This document shows, one piece after another, positions 8,344 to 17,115 of a DNA stretch of 53,463 nt. Position 1 is the stretch's first letter; each line of letters opens with the position of its first letter. The notes below the pieces were generated by a model. The model ran no database searches, was not told the origin of the DNA, and worked only from the letters and a program-made list of their open reading frames with translations. The translations under genes and the position numbers were made by a program. This DNA comes from Dulcicalothrix desertica PCC 7102 (lineage in GTDB: Bacteria > Cyanobacteriota > Cyanobacteriia > Cyanobacteriales > Nostocaceae): positions 1 through 53,463 of the forward strand of contig NZ_RSCL01000044.1 of the NCBI RefSeq assembly GCF_003991905.1. Direction: 5' to 3'.

Positions 8344-8844
8344 TTAAGCAGCAAGTTCGTCTTGATTTTCTGGCTCTTCTTGCTCTGAGACTGATATCAA
8401 TTTAATGTGCTTTCTTCCGATATTGATGGTAAATTCATCTCCAGGTTTCAAGCCCAATTGTTTTGTATAAGCTGAACCTACAAGCAAATTGCCGTTAGAT
8501 TGCACTGTAATTCGATAGTTTGGACTGCGGCCGACATGACCATGCTCATCCGAACGGGTATCAAATGATATCTCTTCTGCATCAAGTAGAGCATTGAGGA
8601 ATTTCATCATGTTAACTCGCTCTATGCCGTTCTTGGTGACGCTATAGTAGCCGCAGGCCTTAGCTTTTTCTTCTTTACTACTGTTCGGCATTTCTTTGAC
8701 TTTGCTAACTAATGCCTCACCTTCCAAGGGCTTAATTTCTTTGACTTTTTTAGCCGATGCCTTGTTTTCTTCGGGTTTGACTTGTTTGACTTTTTTCGCT
8801 GATGGCTCGCGCTCTTCAGACTTCGTTATTTTTTTTCTCGCCAT
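8344..8844 (-). CDS. cyAbrB-family transcriptional regulator, copy 1
   Basis: 166 residues. The first 50 or so are Lys/Glu-rich and repetitive (three xxSAKKVKxxKP units), a flexible, probably DNA- or RNA-contacting tail. The remaining 110 residues are the cyanobacterial AbrB-like domain: SKEEKAKACGYYSV, RVNMMKFLNALLDAE, then the swapped-hairpin DNA-binding part ending LGLKPGDEFTINIGRKHIKL. cyAbrB proteins are global regulators of carbon/nitrogen balance, hydrogenase and stress genes. A close paralogue is at 23080-23619 on the other strand, with a shorter repeat region here. The upstream 90 bases are also shared between the copies, so the two promoters probably respond alike. I cannot assign calA or calB. 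Confidence 0.85.
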   Translation of the reverse strand: MARKKITKSEEREPSAKKVKQVKPEENKASAKKVKEIKPLEGEALVSKVKEMPNSSKEEKAKACGYYSVTKNGIERVNMMKFLNALLDAEEISFDTRSDEHGHVGRSPNYRITVQSNGNLLVGSAYTKQLGLKPGDEFTINIGRKHIKLISVSEQEEPENQDELAA

Positions 8845-8936
8845 ATTGATACAGTTTAGTTACGAAATTAAAGTGAAATTTTGAGGGCATTACTTTTATT
8901 GTATAGAAGATATTTCTTTTATGCCAATGATAATTC
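8845..8936 (-). promoter_or_regulatory. Conserved upstream region shared by both cyAbrB genes
   Basis: Read on the minus strand this segment is nearly identical to 22999-23079: a CATAAAAGAA block, CTATACAATAAAAGTAAT, then the leader ending ACTGTATCAAT just before ATG. Conservation outside the coding sequence between paralogues points to a shared promoter or regulator site, although it could just be a recent duplication. I see no clear Shine-Dalgarno in either. Confidence 0.5.
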
Positions 8937-9164
8937 GCGCCTTCAGGTACATTTTTTTTGTTGCCGCAAACTATCCTACCATAAATATATATATTACGGA
9001 TAACATGAAAGCTTCGTTTACCAGATTTTTTAGCTTAGAGTAACTCACGCACTAACAAATTCAATCACAATGGGTACAAATGAACCAAATTAGAAGACAT
9101 GTTGTAATATCACAATTGGCGCCTAATGGTAGAAAAAAATAGGATCATTTGAAAAAAATTAATA

Positions 9165-10140
9165 TTACCTTACTCTTGATTGTACTCGCCACAACACTGT
9201 ATAAATTCCATTTTTTTCTAATAGTTGCTCGTGTTTGCCTGCTTCTACTAATTGTCCATATTCCATAACGTATATGCAATCGGGATTACGGATGGTAGAA
9301 AGACGATGGGAAGACAGCTATTGTGGTTCTATTTACTGTAATTTTTTCTAAGGAACGTTGGATTGCGGCTTCGGTTTCGTTGTCTACGGCTGATGTGGCT
9401 TTGTCTAATATTAAGATGGGTGGATTTTTTAATACTGCTCTGGCAATGGCAATTCGTTGTCTTTATCCATCCGATAGTTTTTGACCTCTTTCGCCTACTA
9501 TTGTTTCATACTTAAGGGGAAGTTGGGTAATAAATTCATGTGCTGCGGCTATTTTAGCAGCGTTGATTACTTCTTCGTCTCTGGCGCCAAAGCTTCCGTA
9601 AGCGATATTTTCTGCGACTGTGCCATGAAATAAAAATACATCTTGGCTAACTAAACCGATACTGTGACGTACATCATGTAAGTCTAAATTTTAAATATTT
9701 ATACCGTCTATTGTAATTGTACCATCCGTTACATCATAGAATCTGAGCAAGAGTTTAACTAAGGTGCTTTTACCAGAACCTGTAGAACCAACGATGGCAA
9801 TGGTTTTTCCGGAACCGATATGTAAAGATAGATTTTTGATGATTGGTTGATATTCTGTTTGATAACTAAAACTGACATTTTTAAATTCAATCTCCCCGCG
9901 CGCCTTATCTACGTCTAAATGTATATCACCTGTGTTAATTTGAATTGGTGTATCTAATAAATCCATAACTCTATCTACAGAAGCCATTGTAGTTTAATTG
10001 CTTTATTATTACTCTTTCTATACGCTTCACTCTCAATTCTTAATCGAGCATTTTCATATTCTTCCGCAGTAAAGCTCTTTATTGTTGTAATTCCACTAAT
10101 ATTATTTGCCAATTGTCCGTTAAGCAAACTAACCTTTTCC
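9165..10140 (-). pseudogene. ABC exporter (fused membrane-ATPase type), decayed
   Basis: The minus strand encodes recognisable pieces of an exporter half-transporter. The end of the transmembrane domain is at 10010-10140 (NGQLANNISGITTIKSFTAEEY). Walker A is GSTGSGKST at about 9800. The Q-loop region is [20 protein letters not shown]. The ABC signature region has an in-frame TAA where LSGGQRQR should continue. The Walker B region is [11 protein letters not shown] (Asp-Glu changed to Asp-Lys), and the end is EHGQLVEAGKHEQLL-like. There are further frameshifts near 9315 and 9690. The front half of the membrane domain is missing beyond the MITE at 10141-10336. Closest type: MsbA/lipid- or peptide-exporter family. 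Non-functional. Confidence 0.85.
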
Positions 10141-10336
10141 GGTTCTTTCGTACATAGCGTGCTAAATTTTAATTAAAATTTACAAGTATGCTTTATTTAC
10201 AAGGCTTATAGGCACTTATAGTTTAAATTTAAGCGATAAAAAACCGTTCTGAAGGTAGCAATGGCTGTAAGATAAACCCAGCAAGAGTTTTAAGCTTATT
10301 TTACCACAAGTTTAGCACGCTAAGTACGCAAGAGCC
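10141..10336. mobile_element. MITE, ISL3-like terminal repeats, copy 2
   Basis: A 196-base element with 26-base terminal inverted repeats (10141-10166 and 10311-10336; about three mismatches) carrying the same core TAGCGTGCTAAA as the copy at 7747-7941. Relative to that copy it is inverted. It separates an ABC-exporter remnant on the left from a FecCD remnant on the right, with no target duplication. The flanks therefore were not originally one gene; recombination between copies or deletion is likely. Confidence 0.8.
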
Positions 10337-10552
10337 GCAGTTCCCCATTTATGTAGAAGCATGTTTGGTAGTTGCGACCATCGTATTTTAGTACCTGCGG
10401 TAATAATAATGGGGGCAATTATGGCGTTAATCGCAGATTTAATGTGTACTATTCCTGGAAACCAAACTGTGCTACCATTAAACTCAGTCACTGCCTTAAT
10501 TAGTACACCTGTTGTTTCCTGGGTAATTTTACGTCGATATTATATCAAATAA
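10337..10552 (+). pseudogene. FecCD-type permease, C-terminal fragment
   Basis: The frame from the MITE edge reads AVPHLCRSMFGSCDHRILVP, then GAIMALIADLMC, then VTALISTPVVSWVILRRYY. It aligns with the last 70 residues of FecCD/BtuC permeases (compare VVPHIVRFIVGTDYRWILP and MTALVGAPFFVY in the intact gene at 10824). The first 270 or so residues are missing. This is a relic of another iron-chelate importer next to the functional one. It cannot form a channel. Confidence 0.75.
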
Positions 10553-10573
10553 ACAATTACCAGAACGATAATT

Positions 10574-10723
10574 ATGGAACAGCGGCAATTTTGTACTATT
10601 CCGCGCAAGGTTGCCATAATTGGGCAAGGAACTTGGAAAATTGACACCGACGACTACGACTGTGACTCAGCAATTGCTGCACTAAGTCAAGGTTTGGAAC
10701 TTGGCATGACCCGCAGATATTAA
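10574..10723 (+). pseudogene. Aldo/keto reductase, N-terminal fragment
   Basis: A 49-residue frame, MEQRQFCTIPRKVAIIGQGT, then WKIDTDDYD, then AALSQGLELGMT. It is the opening strand and helix of an aldo/keto reductase. The following HIDTAEMYG-type catalytic region is absent; the frame stops just before it. Non-functional remnant in the same decayed stretch as the FecCD and ABC fragments. Confidence 0.7.
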
Positions 10724-10823
10724 TGAAGGCGGGTTAATTGGATAGGCACCTTGTGTATTCAAATTAATGAGAAGTTATGGTATTTAATATAGTAGGTGAC
10801 TTAAAAGTAATTCTCAATAATTA

Positions 10824-11855
10824 ATGAGTAAATCAACCTCATCTTTGGGGAGAAATTTTCTATTGTCGCTAACTTTGCCTGTTGGAGGCTTAATTTTAGC
10901 GGTAACTGCTCTCCTGGTATGTTTAGTTTTTAGCGTTTCGTTTGGCGCCGCCGATATTCCGCTTAATCAGATATTAAGTGCTTTTACTCAGTTTGATGGT
11001 TCTAGAGAACACCTAATTGTTCAGACTGTGCGCTTACCACGTTCAATAATTGCAATGCTGGTAGGCGCCGCAATGGCTACTGCTGGTGCAATAATGCAAG
11101 GTATAACTCGTAACCCTCTTGCTGACCCTGGTATTTTAGGTGTTAATGCAGGCGCTGCTTTTGCTGTGGTAATTAGTATTTTCGCGTTTGGTGCTTCAAC
11201 TCCAAGCACCTATATTTGGTATGCATTTGCAGGCGCCGGAGTCAGTGTTTTTAGTGTATACTTCCTTGCATCGCTGGGACGTAGTGGTGTTACCCCTCTC
11301 AATCTTACTATTGCAGGCGCCGCTGTGAGTGCATTACTTGCTTCACTAACAACAGGTATTCTCATTGTCAGTCAACGTACTTTAGAAGAAATTCGCTTTT
11401 GGCTAGCTGGTTCGTTAGCTGGTATTGATGAAGGCATTATTGTTCAAATACTGCCTTACATAATTATTGGTTTGATAATCGCATTCGCTTTATCTAGACA
11501 AATCACAATTTTAAGTCTGGGGGAGGATGTGGCGAAGGGATTAGGGCAACAAACTTTATGGGTAAAAATTGCAGGTGCCGTTAGTGTTCTACTTTTAGAA
11601 GGTGCTGCGGTTGCGGCTGCTGGGTCAATAGGATTTATTGGTTTAGTTGTTCCTCATATTGTTCGTTTTATAGTTGGCACTGATTATCGTTGGATTTTAC
11701 CTTATAGTGCCGTTTTTGGAGCAATCTTACTTTTAGGTTCTGATGTCTTAGCGCGATTAGTAATTAGACCCCAGGAAATTCCCGTTGGAGTTATGACCGC
11801 TTTAGTTGGGGCGCCGTTCTTTGTTTATTTAGCGAAAAAGAAGGTGAAGAAGTGA
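10824..11855 (+). CDS. Iron-chelate ABC importer permease (FecCD family), first subunit
   Basis: A 343-residue, strongly hydrophobic permease with about nine to ten predicted membrane helices. Family motifs are present: RLPRSIIAMLVGAAMATAGAIMQG, NPLADPGILGVNAGA, EDVAKGLGQQ (the cytoplasmic loop that contacts the ATPase), and GLVVPHIVR near the end. FecCD proteins import Fe3+-siderophores, haem or B12; the ferric-siderophore branch fits best given FecE and ExbB/ExbD/TonB alongside. Its last bases overlap the next start in GTGA (11852-11855), so translation is coupled. GGCGCC occurs repeatedly inside the gene. No periplasmic binding-protein gene is adjacent. Confidence 0.88.
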   Translation: MSKSTSSLGRNFLLSLTLPVGGLILAVTALLVCLVFSVSFGAADIPLNQILSAFTQFDGSREHLIVQTVRLPRSIIAMLVGAAMATAGAIMQGITRNPLADPGILGVNAGAAFAVVISIFAFGASTPSTYIWYAFAGAGVSVFSVYFLASLGRSGVTPLNLTIAGAAVSALLASLTTGILIVSQRTLEEIRFWLAGSLAGIDEGIIVQILPYIIIGLIIAFALSRQITILSLGEDVAKGLGQQTLWVKIAGAVSVLLLEGAAVAAAGSIGFIGLVVPHIVRFIVGTDYRWILPYSAVFGAILLLGSDVLARLVIRPQEIPVGVMTALVGAPFFVYLAKKKVKK

Positions 11856-12895
11856 AATCACTCGTTATTCGTTCTCCCAAACTTGGTATTTCTTTAAGAT
11901 TGCAACGCCAAGTTCCTGGTATATTTATTATCTTGACATTTATTACTGTTGCGGCAATGGTAATTAACACCTCCGTTGGAGAATACCCGACTCCACCGTT
12001 GGTTGTAATTAAAACTGTATTAGGAATAGATACAGGAAACCCTGATTATGCGTTTGTAATTAATACCTTAAGATTACCGAGAACTTTAACCGCTTGCTTA
12101 GTGGGCATAGCACTGGCAATTTCTGGAACAATTATGCAAGGTTTAACTAAAAACCCTTTAGCTGACCCTGGCATTATTGGTGTAAACGCAGGCGCCAGTC
12201 TAGCGGCTGTTAGTTTAATAGTACTGTTGCCGAGTTTACCTGTAGGAGTTTTACCTCTATCTGCCTTTACTGGTGCGTTACTGACTTCTTTGGTAATTTA
12301 TTTATTGGCATGGGATAAAGGAACTCATCCGATTAAATTAATTTTGATTGGTGTTGGAATTGCCTCTGTCGCAAGTGCTTTTACTAGTCTAATGGTGACA
12401 TTCGGTAATATATATGATGTCAGTCAAGCTTTGGTTTGGTTAGCGGGTAGTGTTTATGGTCGAACTTGGGAACAGGTTTTTTCTTTACTACCTTGGATAG
12501 TTGTATTTGTACCTTTATCTATAATGAAGGCGCCGCAATTGAATACTCTAAACTTAGGAGATGATATTGCTAAAGGGTTGGGTAGTCGGGTGGAATGGCA
12601 ACGCAGTTTTTTACTATTAATTAGTGCGGCACTTTCAGGAGCAGCAATTGCAACCGCTGGAACAATCGGTTTTATCGGCTTAATTGCTCCCCACATCGCG
12701 CGGCAGTTAGTTGGTGCAAATCATCAAGGTTTAATTCCAGTCGCAGGAGTAACAGGCGCCATGATTGTAGTAATATCTGATTTTATTGGGCGTACTGTTT
12801 TTGCTCCGATAGAATTGCCTTGTGGTATCGTAACTGCTGTTATTGGGGCACCGTATTTTGTGTATTTGTTAGTCAAAAGTCGTAAATCTTTATAA
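11852..12895 (+). CDS. Iron-chelate ABC importer permease (FecCD family), second subunit
   Basis: 347 residues, GTG start overlapping the previous stop by 4 bases. Same fold and motifs as its neighbour: LRLPRTLTACLVGIALAISG, NPLADPGIIGVNAGA, GDDIAKGLGSR coupling loop, GLIAPHIARQLVG, IELPCGIVTAVIGAPYF. A slightly longer N-terminus begins with a short basic stretch. Two different FecCD subunits in tandem form the usual heterodimeric pore of ferric-siderophore importers (like FecC/FecD or FhuB halves). The ATPase gene starts 3 bases downstream, so all three form one transcription unit. Confidence 0.88.
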   Translation: MKSLVIRSPKLGISLRLQRQVPGIFIILTFITVAAMVINTSVGEYPTPPLVVIKTVLGIDTGNPDYAFVINTLRLPRTLTACLVGIALAISGTIMQGLTKNPLADPGIIGVNAGASLAAVSLIVLLPSLPVGVLPLSAFTGALLTSLVIYLLAWDKGTHPIKLILIGVGIASVASAFTSLMVTFGNIYDVSQALVWLAGSVYGRTWEQVFSLLPWIVVFVPLSIMKAPQLNTLNLGDDIAKGLGSRVEWQRSFLLLISAALSGAAIATAGTIGFIGLIAPHIARQLVGANHQGLIPVAGVTGAMIVVISDFIGRTVFAPIELPCGIVTAVIGAPYFVYLLVKSRKSL

Positions 12896-12898
12896 AAC

Positions 12899-13726
12899 AT
12901 GTCAAACTTAATAACAGCAAATAATCTAACTCTTGGTTATGATAACGCTACGATTATCAAAAATCTTGATTTGACCATACCCCAAGGACAAATCACAGCA
13001 TTAGTCGGCGCCAACGGTTGTGGCAAATCTACATTATTACGTGGATTAGCAAGATTACTTAAACCTAGTAATGGAACAGTATATTTAAATTCAGCAGATA
13101 TATTTAAATTATCTACTAAAGATGTCGCTAAACAGTTAGGAATACTCACTCAAGGACCAGTGGCGCCGGAAGGTCTAACAGTTCGCGACTTAGTAGCTTG
13201 CGGACGTTTCCCTTACCAAAACTGGTTACAACAATGGACAAAAGAAGATGAGCGCTTGGTAGAAGTAGCTTTAGAGACAACTGGAATCAAAGAACTTGGT
13301 GAACGCGAATTAGATACTTTATCTGGTGGACAAAGACAACGCGCGTGGATTGCAATGGCATTAGCGCAGGACACAAATATTTTACTATTAGATGAACCGA
13401 CTACTTTTTTAGATTTGGCACACCAAATAGAAGTATTAGATTTATTATTTGATTTGAACCAAAATCAACAGCGAACAATTGTAATGGTGCTGCACGATTT
13501 AAATCAAGCTTGTCGTTATGCTGATTATCTTGTTGCTGTTAAAGGGGGCACAATTTTTGCAGCAGGTAGACCAGAAGTTGTGATGACACAAGAAATGGTG
13601 TTGGAAGTATTTGGTTTGGAATGTCGAGTTGTACCTGACCCAGTAGCAGGGACACCCATGTGTGTACCAATTGGAGGAAAGGCAAGAAAGTTGGCAACGG
13701 ATGTAACGGATGTAACGGATAGGTAA
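12899..13726 (+). CDS. Iron-chelate ABC importer ATPase (FecE/FhuC type)
   Basis: A 275-residue cytoplasmic ATPase. Walker A is GANGCGKST (about residues 38-46), Q-loop [13 protein letters not shown], signature [17 protein letters not shown], Walker [14 protein letters not shown]-loop [16 protein letters not shown]. The segment [15 protein letters not shown] is typical of siderophore (FecE/FhuC) rather than B12 ATPases. It ends with a low-complexity TDVTDVTDR encoded by tandem ACGGATGTA repeats, which also take part in an inverted repeat with the downstream terminator. It powers uptake through the two FecCD permeases immediately upstream. Confidence 0.9.
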   Translation: MSNLITANNLTLGYDNATIIKNLDLTIPQGQITALVGANGCGKSTLLRGLARLLKPSNGTVYLNSADIFKLSTKDVAKQLGILTQGPVAPEGLTVRDLVACGRFPYQNWLQQWTKEDERLVEVALETTGIKELGERELDTLSGGQRQRAWIAMALAQDTNILLLDEPTTFLDLAHQIEVLDLLFDLNQNQQRTIVMVLHDLNQACRYADYLVAVKGGTIFAAGRPEVVMTQEMVLEVFGLECRVVPDPVAGTPMCVPIGGKARKLATDVTDVTDR

Positions 13727-13747
13727 TTTAGATAATTTGGTCAGAAA

Positions 13748-13780
13748 AACGGATGAGTTATTTAGAATCACTCATCCGTT
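13748..13780. terminator. Hairpin between convergent fecE-type gene and exbD
   Basis: Arms AACGGATGAGT (13748-13758) and ACTCATCCGTT (13770-13780) pair perfectly over 11 bases around an 11-base loop. It sits between two converging genes, so it could end transcription from both sides. No long T run follows on either strand. The arms echo the ACGGATGTA repeats at the end of the ATPase gene. Confidence 0.45.
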
Positions 13781-13810
13781 ACATCCGTCAATAATCCGTT
13801 GCCAAGTTTA

Positions 13811-14218
13811 CTATTTCGGACTTTGGGTTGCAATGGCTAACTTGGCGCCTTTTACCTGACGCACTTTATCCATCACCTCAACAATCTCACCGTGTTCTAC
13901 CGTTTTGTCAGCATTAATAATCACTACCGATTCTGGATTTGCACCTACTAATGTACGCACCTTTTCAGTTAAAGCATCAATGCTGGTTGGTACTTTATTC
14001 ACACTGACTTCACCCTCTGCATCGACTGTCACAGTGATTTTAGTGGGGATTTGCGATTTTTGCGAAGTCGCTGCTTGCGGTAAGTTTACTGGTAAACCTT
14101 CTTGCCGTGTTAAAAATAGCGTTGACATGATAAAAAACGTCAAAATCGCGAATATCACGTCAATCATTGGCACAATATTAATTTGTGCTGGAATATCTGC
14201 CTCATCTTGTAATCGCAT
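13811..14218 (-). CDS. exbD: ExbD/TolR family biopolymer transport protein
   Basis: 135 residues. A short cytoplasmic N-terminus is followed by one membrane helix carrying the essential proton-path Asp: INIVPMIDVIFAILTFFIM, about residues 14-32. The periplasmic domain has ITVTVDAEGEVSVN and ESVVIINADKTVEHGEIVEVMD, as usual for ExbD. Length is typical. The start overlaps the end of exbB by 17 bases, so the two are co-translated. ExbB and ExbD form the proton-driven motor that energises TonB. The assignment to ExbD rather than TolR rests on the neighbouring tonB and iron-chelate importer. Confidence 0.88.
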   Translation of the reverse strand: MRLQDEADIPAQINIVPMIDVIFAILTFFIMSTLFLTRQEGLPVNLPQAATSQKSQIPTKITVTVDAEGEVSVNKVPTSIDALTEKVRTLVGANPESVVIINADKTVEHGEIVEVMDKVRQVKGAKLAIATQSPK

Positions 14219-14858
14219 AATTTCTTTCTCCTCCTTTCTCGTAACGACGACGATAAAGTAGCTCTAACTGTCCACCATATTCTTGCATGAACGCAATTTG
14301 ACGCTGATATAGTCCTCGGAAAGTATTAGAAAACATTAAGGTGAAAATCGCAACAATTAATCCTGATGCAGTAGATACCAACGCTTCACTGATACCCGAT
14401 GTTACACCAGCAGTCTTTGTACCACCTACATCACCTAGATTGAGTGAAGCAAACGATGCGATTAATCCTAATACAGTTCCTAACAAACCTAACAACGGCG
14501 CCAAAGAAATAATAGTCTCGAATATATTATTGAATCGCTTCATAATCGGAATTTCTGCTTGCGCTTCACTTTCGAGTGCCAAACGAAATTCCTCTGGATT
14601 AGCTCCTTCTAACTCTAGTGCAGAGAGAAAAATACGCGCGATTGGTAAATCTGTATTCTTTTGCAGTTTATCCAACGCACCAACGACATTATCCAAGCGG
14701 TAAAGATTTAAAACTTCGCGGACTACTTTATTCTGACGATGGGTAATGCGATACCAAAAACGAACTCGCTCGATAATTAGCGCGATTGCAGCAACGCTGA
14801 AACCAAGCAGGGGCCACATGACAATACCACCAGCGGCAAATAACTTATCTATTCCCAT
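14202..14858 (-). CDS. exbB: ExbB/MotA/TolQ proton channel family protein
   Basis: 218 residues with three predicted membrane helices. The first spans about residues 5-27; the others fall in the conserved ExbB/TolQ core: IISLAPLLGLLGTVLGLIASF and GISEALVSTASGLIVAIFTLMF. GLLGTV and the EAL-STA motif are family landmarks. It assembles as a pentamer around ExbD and passes protons to drive TonB. A GGGAGG site lies very close to the ATG, and a duplicated GGATATGGGAGGATATGG sequence makes the exact start slightly uncertain. It is divergent from tonB, sharing a 344-base intergenic region. Confidence 0.88.
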   Translation of the reverse strand: MGIDKLFAAGGIVMWPLLGFSVAAIALIIERVRFWYRITHRQNKVVREVLNLYRLDNVVGALDKLQKNTDLPIARIFLSALELEGANPEEFRLALESEAQAEIPIMKRFNNIFETIISLAPLLGLLGTVLGLIASFASLNLGDVGGTKTAGVTSGISEALVSTASGLIVAIFTLMFSNTFRGLYQRQIAFMQEYGGQLELLYRRRYEKGGERNYAITR

Positions 14859-15202
14859 ATCCTCCCATATCCTTTTATAAATCTCAGATTTGCGTTTAGC
14901 TACAAGGGTTTCAAACTACCAAACACATTGTCAGCAAAATTTGAAATATGTTGCGATAATATCTCATCTTTATGTATATCATAATGACATTAAGTTAAGA
15001 TTTTTTTCAAGCTTGATTTGTATCAATTGTGTAAAGGATTGGTATACTAGTCGAAAGTGAAGGGGCGAGTAATACTCAAAAATGCTCTCTAGACATCTTA
15101 TTGATTAGTGGAACTAGTCGCTAAAAATGTGCTGGTTTTCTAGTTGACTTATTAATTACATAACTTTATAGTACATATAGTGAGAATAAGTAGCAATAAA
15201 TT
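14859..15202. promoter_or_regulatory. Divergent exbB/tonB control region
   Basis: 344 bases with no open frame, AT-rich. On the plus strand TATACT (15043-15048) with TTGTAT 19 bases upstream is a weak -10/-35 pair for tonB. A segment around 14955-14995 (GATAATATCTCATC, TATATCATAATGACA) loosely resembles Fur boxes but matches too poorly to call. Iron control would be expected for these genes; that is knowledge of the family, not something proven here. Confidence 0.4.
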
Positions 15203-17092
15203 ATGAGTTTCTCCAACACCGCTTTTAATCAACGTGAAAAGGAATCTAAAGCTCTGAGGGGTTTTCTCACTCTGAGTCTGATTGGTTCTTTGGGTATACA
15301 TGTAGGTGTATTAGCTTCCGGTATCGGAAATTATCTAACTAGGGCGCCTGAAGTGAGTGAAGACCCAATAGAATTTGCGGTTGTTGATACTCCGTCGGAG
15401 AAACCAAAAGAAGAACCTTTGGAGAAACCAAAAGAGACTGCAAAACTAGAACAAGACACAAAAGTTCTGACAAGTTCGGCAAGTAAACCTTCAACAGAAG
15501 GAATAGTGTCTAACAATACAAAAGTGGAGCCACAAACAAAAATAGAATCGCCTTCTGTACCAAAACCCGTACCAATACCAATACCAGTACCGCAAAGACA
15601 AACAGTAGTGCCACCTCAACCAACACAAAGAATAGTTGAGGAAGCAAAGGTAGTACAGCCAGAAAAAATTCAACCCAAAGTTGAAAGAGCAACTACCCAA
15701 AATACAAACTCAGAAAGACCAATACAACCACGTCAAGTTGCATCATCAAATAGTAATCCTGTTCGTACCAACACCAATACATCTTCGCAGTCTGCAAATA
15801 CTCCAAGCCAAAATAATAATTCTGATGCACTACGCGAAACGCTGCGAGGTGTAAGAGAATCACGTAGCCAAAGTGTTGCTAGCAGTGCCGAAGGTTCAGG
15901 AACACCTGGTAATGGAGATACAGGAACCCGTGGAAGCGGCGCCCCTGGTGGTACTACTGCATTAACAGGTAGTGGTACAGGTATTACAAGTAATACAGGA
16001 ACTGGTGGAGGAAGTGGTGGTACAGGAACTACTGGGGCTGGTACAAGTGGCAGTGGTGGTACTGGTACTACTGGTTCAGGTTTAGGCAGAACTGGAAATA
16101 GTAGCGGTGCTGGTATTGCTTTAAACCCTGGTGATGGTGGTACAGGTACCCGTAATTCAGAAGGTAATGGTAGACAACGAGTCGCAACGGCACCTACAAC
16201 TCCCAAATTACCAAGCAACAGTGGAGACGACGATAACTCACGCCGTAGCGGTGATGGTCGTGCTGCCTGTCGCGAATGTAAAGTTAAATACTCAGAACGT
16301 GCCCGTCGTCGAGGTGCAGAAGGACGAGTAGAAGTATCTGTTGATACAGACAATGAGGGTAGAGTTACCAATGTAAAGTTAGCTCGTTCGAGTGGAGATA
16401 GAGACCTTGACGAAGAAACCCTAAGACAAGCGCGCGAGTGGAAGTTAAAGCCTTCCGAAAGCGGAAGACAAGGAGTAAATATTGGTACAGAGTTTGCAAT
16501 TTCTGGTTCACGACGTTATCGTGATGTCCAAAAACGTCGGCGAGAGCGTGAAGAGCGTTCAAGGCAGGAGCAAGTAGCATCTAGCACTAGTAATAATGAA
16601 TCAAGTACACCAAGACGCAGGCGCCGTATATTAGAAGCGAATGCCAACACGGCAACCAGCGATGTACCAACAACATCAACAAGACGGCGCCGCAGCTTTG
16701 GCACTGAGTCACAGCAAGCATCTTCTAATTCGTCTGAGTCAACAAGTAATAGATTAAGTCGTCGTTTACGTCGTCAAACCGAAGTTACTTCAGCACCAGA
16801 AACTACTCCTAGACGGGTGCGACGTTCTTCTGAAGGAGAAAATTCTATCGGTAGTCGCTTGCGTCGTCGTACAGAAAGTGAATCATCAACTCAGCCAACA
16901 CCACGTCGGCGCCGGGAAGTTACAGCCGATGTCCGAACATCTGGTCAAACACAACCAACTCGCAGACGGCGCCGGGAATTTAATCAATCTTCTCCTGCAT
17001 CAGATTCTAGCAGTCGTTTACGCAACGCTTTACGTCGCAGTCGTGAATCTACACCTGCCGCTGCTCCCAGCACTGGTAGTACAGAAGATTAA
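15203..17092 (+). CDS. tonB: TonB-like energy transducer with Gly-rich spacer and Arg-rich C-terminal tail
   Basis: 629 residues, much longer than enteric TonB (about 240). A short cytoplasmic tail and one membrane anchor (about residues 20-42, GFLTLSLIGSLGIHVGVLASG) lead into a Pro/Lys/Glu-rich stretch (about 50-165). A Gly/Thr/Ser-rich linker follows (about 225-315). The TonB C-terminal domain is at about 350-435: YSERARRRGAEGRVEVSVD, then VKLARSSGDRDLDEETLRQA, then EWKLKP. TonB normally ends there, but this protein continues for about 190 residues of repeated Arg clusters (TPRRRRR, TRRRRS, SRRLRRQTE) separated by Ser/Thr linkers. The core should still couple ExbB/ExbD to outer-membrane receptors. 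The tail's role is unknown. No TonB-dependent receptor gene is in the window. Confidence 0.85.
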   Translation: MSFSNTAFNQREKESKALRGFLTLSLIGSLGIHVGVLASGIGNYLTRAPEVSEDPIEFAVVDTPSEKPKEEPLEKPKETAKLEQDTKVLTSSASKPSTEGIVSNNTKVEPQTKIESPSVPKPVPIPIPVPQRQTVVPPQPTQRIVEEAKVVQPEKIQPKVERATTQNTNSERPIQPRQVASSNSNPVRTNTNTSSQSANTPSQNNNSDALRETLRGVRESRSQSVASSAEGSGTPGNGDTGTRGSGAPGGTTALTGSGTGITSNTGTGGGSGGTGTTGAGTSGSGGTGTTGSGLGRTGNSSGAGIALNPGDGGTGTRNSEGNGRQRVATAPTTPKLPSNSGDDDNSRRSGDGRAACRECKVKYSERARRRGAEGRVEVSVDTDNEGRVTNVKLARSSGDRDLDEETLRQAREWKLKPSESGRQGVNIGTEFAISGSRRYRDVQKRRREREERSRQEQVASSTSNNESSTPRRRRRILEANANTATSDVPTTSTRRRRSFGTESQQASSNSSESTSNRLSRRLRRQTEVTSAPETTPRRVRRSSEGENSIGSRLRRRTESESSTQPTPRRRREVTADVRTSGQTQPTRRRRREFNQSSPASDSSSRLRNALRRSRESTPAAAPSTGSTED

Positions 17093-17115
17093 CTTTTTAT
17101 TACTGGTAAGAAGTT

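Noticed and set aside
13690-13725. Tandem ACGGATGTA units as a possible regulatory iteron
   Set aside because: Only about three units at the 3' end of the ATPase gene, coding TDVTDVTDR. Pairing with the downstream hairpin explains them better.
10824-13726. Vitamin B12 (BtuCD) importer
   Set aside because: No cobalamin riboswitch pattern upstream, and the ATPase has FecE/FhuC-like features; the siderophore class fits better.
14950-15000. Fur box candidates between exbB and tonB
   Set aside because: Only partial matches to GATAATGATAATCATTATC in AT-rich DNA; not strong enough to annotate.
15331-16704. Several open frames on the opposite strand or other frames of tonB
   Set aside because: They are products of the repetitive Gly/Pro/Arg codons of tonB and have no family features.
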